NCBI GenBank assembly: GCA_030248065.1
Contig: JASAMV010000944.1
Span: 1-64,000, forward strand
Direction: 5' to 3'
DNA: 64,000 nucleotides
Source: Rhynchonema sp. JSB1_4
Lineage: Eukaryota > Nematoda > Chromadorea > Monhysterida > Xyalidae
Of this stretch, positions 23,564-35,500 are shown one piece after another; the first letter of the stretch is position 1, and each line of letters starts with the position of its first letter. Under the pieces are notes generated by a model. It saw only the letters and a program-made list of their open reading frames with translations, was not told the DNA's origin and did no database searches. A program made the translations under genes and the position numbers.

Positions 23564-26500
23564 ACTCAGGCGAACTGGCCTCATCATGTGACCTGTGGCA
23601 AGAGGCCAACCAATTCACCCACTCAATTGCAGACAAGCGTCTGTTACGTCCCACCCGTAGTGATGAACGGCCGGAGACCATTGAGGACAACGACTTTGAA
23701 TCGGAGACTTGGCCCGGCGGTGGCCCAACATCGTCAGCGTCAAAAGATCGAATCGATCAGCTGATCACTCCGGGTAGACGACAGCCACCCGCATTTGTCG
23801 TGCTGCCCGACAGCAGGTATACATAATACGTTTTCCTCCGCATTCACCACGCGGCTCTGATCCAGTCAGAACTCGTGTCAAAATGTTTTATATAATACAC
23901 GCATGCGTGCAACATCAGCCAGCTGGCCATGTGTGTCTATGATGCACGTGGTTTACATAATATGAGAACTTCGGAACAGAGACGATAGTCATTTCCCGTT
24001 TTAAAGGGGTAGTCTCGTTCAGATACATATGGTATTGGTCGCACAATGACTTTATAAGAATTGGTAAAAAAATTTTTCCTGAATCGTGAAGCAGGCTAGT
24101 GACGAGGCAATGACGTTGCGTTGCGTGATCGCACACAAAACATGTAGTAAAGAGAACGTTTCAGACCTGCGGCAACGCGGTTGATCTGCTAGATTATTTT
24201 TAGCTGAAAATGTTTTGCGAGAATCACAAATAGCACAATGGTTAAGAGTGACTGAACGTGAAAATCAGGATTGATTTGATGAATTCTTATATGGTCATTG
24301 TGCGACCAATACAAGTTGGTCACGAAAAGTGGCTCGTGTGGCTAGGATCTCGGGATAGTGCATGATTCTTGCACTTGCACACGGGAAATTCGAGGAACGA
24401 GATTAAGTGAAAATCGCCAAGTGCGGGGTAGGTGTAAAAATGAAACATCCTTTTTATCTTTGGTGGACTTAGGTTGAACATTGACACAGGAACGCGGAAA
24501 TATTTCCATACAAAATTATATTATTTTGTTTATTTACGTGGTTTCCGCGTTCCGTGATTTTTTGTTAATCACTGACCACGGAAATATTTCCGTAGGGCGC
24601 CCTTCGTCATAGTGGAAAATAGAAAATGGAAATGAAAAAATATTCTATGTCCAAGTTTTCCATTTCCATTTTCCAGTATGACTAAGAGCATATTGGAAAA
24701 TGGAAAATGGAAATGAAGCAAGACATTTCGGCCGAGAATTGAGCGAAACAGAAAATGTTTTTGTCACATCACATGTCAAAACATGACTGCTGCAGAAAAT
24801 GTTTTATTTCATTTCCATTTTACATTTTCCAGTGTGCCCTTATTCATATTGGAAAATGGAAATGGGAAACTTGGAAATAGACTATTTTTTATTTCCATTT
24901 ACCATTTTCCACAATGACTAAGGGCGCCCGTACCTTGAAATATTTCCGTGTGAGTAGTTGCGTCAACATGCGTGCTTTTGACGCCAGCAACGGCCGCCCA
25001 GCAACGCTGGTTTTGTCATGATCTCCTGAAAAGCACCGTTTGCATCCCCGTATGATTTCCTTGTTCCGCAACACGCAAATATTTCCGTGTTGCATAATTC
25101 TAAAAAATATTCATGGAACGCGGAACATGGAAATATTTCCGGCTTGCATGTTCAACGTAAGTCCGTGCTCTTCTCAACTTCCTCCTTGTACGGAACCTCG
25201 CCAAAGCTTAGGCTGTCATTGTCACAGCAGCACCCTTGTCTGACAGCCAGTCAAGAGACATTCAGTGTCCCGCCAACATAATTTCCTGTGTTTGAAAGCT
25301 GAAAATGCAACACGCCTCGAGCGATAAAAAAAGTTGTGACGGAACATAAACTTCTTCAACAAAAAGATGGATGGTGTGTAGGTATACATGACTGCGCTAA
25401 ACCACCTTGGAGATTTTTTCAGGAAATTATTGCAGTCCAAGTCAAGTCAGATGTGCGAGTCTCCCTTATATGCTTGGTAAGGGGTTCACCAATGGTAAAA
25501 CTAATCACCCCCGCTTCGTTCCGGACTGTAATATCCCCCATTCTTGCATATTATTTTAGCCAAATAACACCCTTTAAGCTGCATTAAACTTCTCATAAAC
25601 AAGCAAAGCCCCAAACTCTATTAATGAGTTGGTTACTTTTTTCATGGCTTTTTATATGGTTCTTGTTTTCTTTTGTGAAAATTAATTTGGTTTCTTCCGG
25701 GATTAGCTGAATGATCTCGGGGTTACTTCAGTTTTCTGCCACCGGGTTCACCCACTTTCGACTCAACTCATACACACGCGCCCCAGATTACAATATGATT
25801 ATTGGTATCCGGGATTTCTAACATACGCGTGTTTAAAAAATACAGACAATGTTTTTCAAAGTCCACCTTGTACTTTGCACCAACTCAAGCTAATAAATAC
25901 CATATCATTATCTCGTGGGTATGGCGAGCAAAATATCTATGGTGTACGTTAATGATTTATATGGTCTCATGACCGAAAGTAGTAATTTTAGCGAGACTAA
26001 GTGTTTCCGTTGGAGAAGGTTTCGTGTTTGAAGTCTTCGGCGCGCTAGAACTTGAAGAATAGTCGAACGCCCGCTGCGCGCATATGCTGAAAGCATTCGC
26101 ATCGTTCATTTTTAGACTGCAGTGGCAGGTGCCCATGGTCCGGGCTTAGGCGCCTGTGATGCTATAGCTAGCATGCAATCATGTTATATTACCGAGTAGT
26201 TTGTCTCGTGTGACAGCCACACGGCAAGAGTTTTTGATAAAAATAATGTTCATGCCAGCCAGTTTTGTCAGTCAGATTTTCGTATGATATCAAACTGGTT
26301 GACATAGACCGACTGAAGATAGCGTCGCGCGTTGCGCATCGTGCAAACTTTTGCCCAACTAACTTTAAGGTTTCGGTTTAGGCCAAACCCTCAACACGAG
26401 TTGGAGACACGAATATGAAATGAAATAAAAAACAAGGACTAGAACAATTGTATGCATTTTATGCGTTCGTTTTCTCGCATGTAGTATGATTAGACTGACG

Positions 26501-29500
26501 AAAACTGACTGACATGACAATCACTGGTTTTTGATACCCGAGCCCCACACATAGTACAACCTGAAGTTGGAGTGTAAGCGTTGCGTAATGAACCTCACTG
26601 CCGCACACAATACCGTTCTCATGATCGTACTACACTTTTGCTTGAATTGACATTTTGAAAGAAGGCTTGGCTTGAAAACAAGTTTATTACGGCTTTAAAT
26701 GAAACACTCGGTTCGGCACGTATACTATGTACAGTAGTTACGAGTTTTAATTTCATTCCCAAACAGCATGTATGTATTAATTCACTAAAATTTGGCATAA
26801 AGTACTTAACTTTATGGTCGCTTTGGATCTGACCTGGTGTTGAGCTACAATTAGTGCCACCAATGTTTATTCTCGAATACATGAATTTCCAAAAACCATG
26901 CGAACTACATACATATCCGTTGCACATCGTCCGATCCGAACATTACGTGTGCTAAGGCTCTAAAAAGCTAAATAATATTGTAAATAAATTAAGTAATAAA
27001 CAAAAGCACTTTTTGAACCTGGTTTCAGCACGAGCACCAGCGTGTCGTCAGCACACAACAACGACTGGCATCTCGAGGTGTTGCTGCCGACTTACAATCC
27101 AGTGGCCTGCAGCCAAACGCGCTCATTGAACAACCTCGATCGACTATCACCCTACGCGCCTGGACTCTACGCACCACACGACACTTATCGATTGAAAAAG
27201 TTAGTGTTTTTTGCTTGCAACAACTACATAATCGTTTACGATAACCTTGATGCCATGCTTACGCTTGCAGTCTATGTCTATCCTGAACAAAAAAAACCGA
27301 GCCTTCCAAAATGTGCCAAAACTTTTGGAACTGCCTGCTTGCTTTGTGTAGCAGAGCGTGCATATTGATTATTTTGCATTGGCCAAGAAGCGAAAATGGA
27401 TCGCACAATGCCACACATTTGATTGTTGAACACTATCGCGTGCTCAGCAAAATGTTGCTCCTTTACAGGTTTCGATCAATTCTGCCAGCGCAGGACGTTG
27501 AATCCGAGTTCATGCCTTTGCTACAAACCAGCGGTCAGTCAAATGATGTTTGCTTATCAGCCTTGGCCCACATGTACTTATAGTTGGCGTGAGTGTTGGG
27601 TTTGGTCGCGAACCCGCTGAACACGTTAAAATTTTCGGTAATTTCTTGGGAGTTGTAAATTTGACCAGACCTCTCTCTATCAGATGCCTGGTTCTGGGAA
27701 TCCCTCTTAAAGTCACTGAGCACCTAATCTTCCTGCAAAAATATGACGTGGTCGAGGGTCACGGACCGAACAAAATCTGATGCCAGTAAGTGTACTCATG
27801 TTTTCATTGTTCAAGCTGGACTCATGAAGTTTCGTTATCAGTGCGCGTGCGCTCAGAAATTGCAATGTGTGTTTACTGTATAAGGGCTCACGTGTGGTAT
27901 AGTCCAACCACGAACTCATGAGACGACTTTTTTTTGAAATTGGCTTGTGCGGATCCAACAATGTTCCGGTTCCACGTATTTCGGAAATGAAAGAAAGAGA
28001 AACGCACGTATTTTTTAAAAACACGCTCTCCACTCGGTGCGTAAATTCCCTTTTGACTCCCAAAACATTTGTGTGCTGAACAACGCTGCTGTTCGCGTAA
28101 GCACGCAACAAATTGAGGTCAGCCAGCTGGAACTTGTCATCATCTCCCTCAGCCAATCTCTTTCTTTTCGAAAACACTGTATTAGTTTTTGAATGCGGCC
28201 AAGCAAGCTTTAAAAAAAGTCGTCTCATGAGCTGGTGGCTGGACTATACGTCCATGAGTTCAAACTTGGCAAAAACCAATCTTTTCTGAATATCAGTTTT
28301 TTCGTTTGTCAAGCTGTGCTTGTTCATATTCGTACATACATTCAATACCATGTGCATACAACAAGTCACAGACGTTATACTGCATTTCGTTCAGAGGAAG
28401 ACGCGGGGCTAATACTACAGTGGTCAACTGAAGTATGTAGTCAACACTCGTTAACTCATAGCAGCCCCGAGTGAGCGCGAGAAATAATAGACGGTATTGA
28501 TTTGACAACTCTGCAAAGTTAGTGGACGAAGTGATTTGACCACTGTAATATAAGTTAGACGTAGTCTTATATGTACTTTGCACCTATATTGGAGAGAATA
28601 GCCATTGTAGCAAGGACTCCTGTTATCACAAATGTGTTGGACAAGTATTTGCAGCACAAACATGTTAAAATCACAAAAAATGCTGCAGTCAGGGTGGAGA
28701 GGTTCATCAGAAGAGGATGCTTCTTTCATGAGGCAGACCACTAATTTGTATTGGGCTTCGTTTTGAAGTGGGATGGGGTTTCATTTTCAGCCATTCTTTT
28801 GAGCTCTAAGGAGGGGCTTCTATAAAGCGTACGGTCCGCCAAAACAACACATGCAGCCACATGTATATACATTGCACGCAATCGGTCAATCGCGTTTTTT
28901 ATCTTATCGGCCAGCCGATCCGCATGTTTCTGCCCGCGCTGTCTCTTTACTTTGTTCTCTATATGTAGTTTGTTAGATTGACCGGATATCACGCAAACAC
29001 AGATACATGCAGTTCGATTGCACGCATTTTTTTCGAAGGAAACAAATAACTTTCGTCGACCGGTTTCAAGCAGCGTTTTTAAAATCCGACAGGGTGCGCT
29101 GTTTTCGAGGTCACGACATGCCAACGAACTCATCAATCTGGATTGGTTGTTTATGGTGTCATATTGATCCCCGCCCCCATTTTGTGTCCAGTAGATTGAC
29201 TTCAGCCACATCACAGCTTGTTCAGGGCGGACTTAGATTGAACACGGATACCGGAACACGAAATAACTTACATACAAACCAGTTTCAAGACTTTGTGGGC
29301 ACGAAAAAATTTCAGTGTCACGGAAATATTTTTGGTTTCCGTGTCCTGTAATTTTTTTATTTTCACGGAAAGCGGAAATATTTCCGTGTCAACTGTTGCT
29401 TTTTACGTCAACGCGCGGGCTTTTTCGAGAACTACGAAACACTGAATTATTTCCGTGCCACGTAACACGGAAATAAATCAGGCAAGTAAACGGTGCTTTC

Positions 29501-32500
29501 GCAGTGATGATGACAAAAGCCAGCTCGCTGAAATCAACAGCCCGTGTGTTGACGCAAACAGGCAACAATGGACACGGAACATAAAAAAACTCACGGGACA
29601 AAATTCACGGAACACGGAAACCAAAAACATTTCCGTGACATGGAAGTTTTTCCGTGCACTTAAGTTGTTGAAGCTGGTTTGCATGGAAATAATTTCCGTG
29701 TTCCGGTTTCAGTGTTCAACCTAAGCCCGCCCTTAGAAACAAAGTTCTTGTTTTCGAAGTGGTCGGCCTTTAATCCAAGTTTCTTCCATACTCCGTTTTG
29801 CCAGTAGTGTGTATGCAACAGTGCATACGCTATACACCACAAAAGACATCAAGGAAGTTCACTCAGCAGTTATGCATGTGTATCCCTCCTTCAATAATAA
29901 CGAACCTGTCAGTCAAATCTTCAGCAGCGGGAATAGCGAATCAAAACGCGTTTGGCAGTATCTCAAACGCCCATAAGCATGTTGTGTTCATCTTGAGGTT
30001 TCTTCTTTTTTCTGCTCGAACAGATTGACCGGAGTTTTCCACTTGAAGCCCCCATGAATAGAGTCCTCCGGGGCTTTCAGCAGAGACTTTCACTTTTAAA
30101 GCCCCCGGGTGCTCTATTTGGATTTATTTTTTCAGGACGATTGATTTTTTATCCAACAGTAAACTTGCAATATAGTTCAAATTAGTGTACCGAGGATCAA
30201 AATAGGGCAGTTTTCTATTGTTTTTCAGTTGCTTTACCAGTTTAGATGAAGTTCCCCATAATGAGGTTCAAATACGGCATCAGAAGTCAAAATGCTGCCC
30301 TAAGTGTCTTCGCTAACAATACGGAAAACATCCAGTTTTTCGCTTTTAGCCCCGAGGGCTGTAAGTGGAAACATTTCCACTTAGAGCCCCGGGGGTTCTA
30401 ATTGGATTTTTTCCTTTTGGTCGTAGTGCCCATTTTCCACCAATGTCCGCATAAAGCCCCGGAGGACTCTATTCATGGGGGCTTCAAGTGGAAAACTCCG
30501 TTACGTATAGTATTGCAGCTATTTTTGTGGCGAACATAATATTTTTTCATTGAGGCAGAAAACTTTCAGGTTGTAATGCGCCGATGTTCTTCGAAGGTTC
30601 ATTTGCGGGTGTATGTAACTATGGCAATTTTACATGCACATCGTGCACATACACACCTTCCTTTGCTCGACGTCTTGTTAGAAGCCAGTGCGTTCTGTCT
30701 CAGGCCACGATGCATCGCCCCGTTTTCCACGTCTTACCGGCTTATCGCTATCAGACAAAGGACCAAACTAATTATTGCACTAGATGTTACTAGCTTGCCC
30801 ACCTGGGCTCACACGCAGATAAGGTATTTGTTGCAACTGACCATACTATACCTATATTTTGATCAGCTCATGTATGTTCGTTTCATGCCTTTTTCGTGAG
30901 CCATCGTCAACCTCTTGTTAATTTCCTTTTTAGGCCGATGCCGACGTAAGTTTATTGCTGTATCGAACTCCGAAGGGAAGCCATTTTAGTTTCGAGGCCG
31001 TTTCCAAAAGTACTATCAGTACATCGCCTTTCATGACGCGCTTATGTTTTCTTGCAGACATGCACTTCACAGATCTCAAAGAGCTATACAGCAAATGACA
31101 AAACGTGATAACACTGTTGGTATTTGTGACTAAGGCTGCTTGTTCTAAAACAGATAAGCTTCCTTTCCACGGTGTATGATTGTTTTCATCAACCCTTTCC
31201 GCATGGCATAGAGTGGAATTCACAAAACAAGGCCAAGCTCACCGTGAAAGTTCAAAGTCAGATGTGTCAGCCTACAGCGCCACGCTAGCAGATAGACAAG
31301 ACGGGTTTTCTAAGCGGTGTCCATTTTGACATATTGTAGTGTGTGGTTGCACGATTTTCTCAACAAAATTACTTTAAGCATGTAACACAAGCGTTTTAGA
31401 AGACTATTTCCGAGTTTTAGAAATTTCTGCCCAGTGGCACTGAAAAAGTGTCGCGATCACTGGCCGCAGTCAAAATTTTATTGGGGATCACCTGTTTATT
31501 TCTGTGCCTTCTGTCAGCAAATCATAAAACTGGCTGGAAATACTCTTCCAAAACGCTTCTGTTACAGCCTTAAAATAATAATAAGGAGAGAAAAGCATCC
31601 AATCACGCATAAGAACGCCACAAAGGAGACCCTTCGTGTTTACAAAATTGTGTCTGCTGCGCATCAGCCAGCGTGAGTACGACAAACATCTGACCTTGAA
31701 CTTTGACGGTGGTGAACCTTGCTTTGTTTCGTGAATTCCACCCATAGGCCACGTACAAATGGGAAGAGTACCAGCATATGTATGTTCAACATAGCTAATG
31801 CGCTGGTTTTATGGACCATCATATTTTGCGGCCAGATAACGCACCTCATTTGTTCCGTTTTTTAATAGGGCTCTGCTTTCGCGCCGTTTTTTATTCCGGT
31901 ATCAAAAGACCATTAGCCTGTTTTGTTTGGCTTAGCTTTCTGAGTCTGTGTCTTGGGCCATTGCGACCTGGGTACCCACGTTACCCATGTTACCCATGTT
32001 ACCCACCATGCAAAAGATAGGAAGCAGATTTTTCAAAAAAAGCGGAAATAAGATTTGGAATTACAGGGTGTGAACTAAATATGGCCACGTGTGTTCGGGA
32101 TTGGCAAAAAGCAGTTTTTTGGCTGCGGCTGCCTCGCATATCTGCCTTTTGCCGGCTGTGGGTACCCAGGTCGCAGTTTTGGAATTTCTGCTTTTCCCAT
32201 GTATAAGATTTCGCGCGCGCGCGAATTCTCCTATTTTGGGGTACCCTGGGTACCCAATTGAAAATAAATTTGTATTTGCATGCACATTTAGTTTGCACGC
32301 GCATTAGCTTGTGCATGCAGCATGCACGCGCATGCCTGCGCGTCCTGTTGGAAAATAACAATGAAAATAATCTAACTATACAGAATTTCATTGTGATGGT
32401 ATGCACGCGCATGCCTGCGCGTTCTGTGTTGTGTGTTGCCTGTGTTGCGTTGGGTGGCCCAGTTCTAGGTGCCGCACTACGGTCTCACGGTTGTCGGGGT

Positions 32501-35500
32501 GTCTTATTGGTGTTGGGGTGCTAATCTAAAATGTGTGTATGTGTCAAATGTCTAGTGGTATTTTTCTAATTGTGTTTTTCCAATTGACTTGTAATTATTC
32601 AAACTATCATGACTGCACTAAGCCTGTCTGTATGTGTCAAATGAATAGTGGTGTTTTTCTAATTGTGTTTTTCCAATTGACTTTTTCAAACACGTTTCGA
32701 CGCCATGTATGGCTGCATGTTGTTATTATTCAAAGTATCATGACTAAGCCCGCGGCGTGATACGGCGTTACAGTGTTCGGAAATGCTGTTTTTCTGACTA
32801 TCATTTTCACACTTACGCCGTAGTCGGCATGCATGTGCATGCAAGCGCATGCGCATTTCACGGACCCAGGGACCCACCAAACCTGGGTACCCAGGGTACC
32901 CAGGCTTGTGGCGCAGACCCTGTGGCTGGGTAACATGGGTATAGTAAATTTCCAAATTCGCTGCCGCACAGTAAAATACGCCCCATAGTTAATGTCAAGT
33001 TATAAACCCGAACGCTAACCATGCGCTGTTCTGAAACATTGCGCGCAGCTGCCTGGCTGGCTGGCAAGCTGCGTGTGTGTTAGCTGTCTGAATGTTTCAC
33101 AAGTTGATTTTCGGGTTTAGAACCTGACATTAACTATGGGGCGTACGTTACTGTGCGGCAGCGAATTTGGAAATTTACTATAACATGGGTAACGTGGGTA
33201 CCCAGGTCGAAATGCCCTGTCTTGGGCACGGAAGCACAAACAACGATGCATGCTGGTTTCATTTTGCATAGGGCACAAACAACAACATTATGCGTTTCCT
33301 GCAAAAATAGAGGGCTATGGGTAGTAAAATTAACAGTTTGCTGATCAAAATGCTCAACATGTGACGTAGCCAGTAGCTCCATTTGCGCGGCTGAGTCTTT
33401 GCAAAATCTTGACATTCTCTTTTTCGTCTTGCTTCGGGCTTTCTCTCTTTGGCGATTTACATAGCCGGAAGCGAGTTTATGCAAATCGAAGAACCAACCA
33501 GTGTTTCCGGTCTTGAACTGCAGGATTAAGCCAGCAAGTATTAGCATGTGTTTTTCCAGCTTTTTCGATATCATGATCAAATGGAACAAAATAGCATAAT
33601 GAGCATGTAACTCAGACAGAGTGCTGTGCTCCTGTTGTTCCAAAAAAACATCAGCTGCCAAAACGAACCTTGAAGCACCACCCAATACACTATAATACCA
33701 AGCTTGCGATTTCAAATATAAATATATTTCATTCCATAGCATCTTACATGTGTGTGGACGCACCGAGGCGCGACCCAAAGATTCCTTGGTCATGGTTGCG
33801 GCAATACAAAAGAATCATCATGGCCGCGCCGCTACTGCAGCAAAAGAGAGCATGCCCCCATGGTTATGTGTTGTCAATCTTTGCCATCATGATACTACCA
33901 GAAAGCTGCATAGCGCGACGTTACACCCAAAAAGGTCCTGTGGGTTCGGTTCTTGTTCGTTTTTAGAGAAGCACAGTGTCTATCCCCTCGGCATGACTCG
34001 AACCCACTGCGTGACACGCTGATTAAAAGCACGCGAGTGAACCGTTGCGCTACGGACCGGTAAATACGGAAACAGGCCACGCACACACAGCCATGTGTTA
34101 GCATGGCTATATTCTCAAACAAACCGTTTGTAATAAAAGCCAATGTTCTTCTGAAAAAACACGTGGGCTGAGATTATACTGTGGGAGTCATCTTGCTAAT
34201 ACGTTTACGACGGATTTGCTTACCTGCTAATACCTGCACGGAATTCTTACGCAAAGGTTGAGCCTTTGCGATAAAAGGGAATTTAAGTACTGAATCTTTA
34301 AGTCTTTCGTTTATTGAACTTCAGCAACATGTGAACAAAAACCATGGTTGGGCAAATAAGCGTTGTCAAATATCTTCACATCGGTTCGCCACAAGCGAGA
34401 GCGCATTCAAAACAATACAACGTTTTCAACAGCACTGGGCACGCGCGTGGAAAAACTTGAGCAGCAAAAATCCTTGGAGAATTGCTCCATAGCATGCTCC
34501 TTTATACCAGGTTATCGGTCGCTTTTTGAGAAAGCCCGTCATCACGCGTAACGTGTGTATATGGGAGCGCCAAAATTTCATTTTCAGCCATAAATGCTGC
34601 TTTTGTTTGCGTTCATTAATTTCATCACGCACCAAGAACGTCGGCCGTTTTTTACAGGACTTGGCACCCTTGGTTGGGCTGCTTTATCCACCATTTTGAA
34701 TACTGTAAACCCTGGCCAGTGTCTTATGTATGTTTCGTTTGTTTGGCAATAATAACGACTTGCGTTTTTCGTACATTTTAGAGCGCTTCGAAATTGTAAT
34801 TGTCTCAAACTCAAAATATGTTGAATTGACACTGAAGGATTCTCGCCATGACAGAACCGATGGAATTAAGCGTTTTACAATTGGAATTACAGCTTCAAAA
34901 TCAGAGCTCAGGTGATGTTTGAAATACGTGACTTGTTCGTCTTATCCTTGGTTTGTATTGTCAATTTAACCAAAAGCAGGTTCCCATCGTACCATGGGTA
35001 CCTAACCTATCCCCAGACGCTATTTTTCCCTGGCGATTTCTACATGTTAAGAATAGACAATCACCGCATGAGTACCAAGTTCACCAAGGATGCATAATAA
35101 CCTGATTAACGCAGGCAGCTTCAAGGTTTGAAAACAGACGGGCGCCTAATGAAACTTCAAGCACCATATTTACGAGCTTTTTAAAGTCATCCAAGTGAGG
35201 TGTTTACGGCGCGGCGACATTATGTGGTCGACCTTTTCCCAGCATAAAAATTTTTAAGGCTCTTGAACTTTGTCTGACGGCACGCCACAAGAACTTTTTA
35301 AAACATTTCTTGAAGATCAGGTTCGAGGTAAATTTATGCACATTCATGTATGGTATACATTGTCAACTATCTGTCGGCGCACCCACTGTACATACATACA
35401 TATATGGTGCACAGTGGGTTTGCATGCAATGGTGCACCCATGCATATGGTGCACCCATGACAAATCTGTTAATAAGATACATAATCATGAGTTAATCGAC

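Larger units (their letters stand above)
31967..33210. mobile_element. Composite foldback built on GGGTACCC repeats
   Basis: The left segment has ACCTGGGTACCCACGTTACC followed by CATGTTA, and its exact inverse ends at 33210. Further GGGTACCC palindromes occur at about 32160, 32240 and 32885. Between them lie two copies of GCACGCGCATGCCTGCGCG (32325 and 32404), a direct duplication of a 90-bp unit (about 32531-32710), and a separate TA-target element at 32940-33182. This looks like several insertions inside one large inverted-repeat element. Confidence 0.7.

Noticed and set aside
27713..28228. 171-codon minus-strand frame shared with 62.3 kb
   Set aside because: Most of it lies within a TIR element and is repeated in the other copy. 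It has no transposase catalytic motif and starts and stops outside conserved borders.
31967..33210. CRISPR-like array from repeated GGGTACCC/GTTACCC units
   Set aside because: Units are irregular, inverted and in a eukaryotic intron; there is no regular repeat-spacer pattern.
33985..34060. Functional tRNA-Lys
   Set aside because: The boxes and anticodon-like loop are present, but the acceptor and anticodon stems do not pair.
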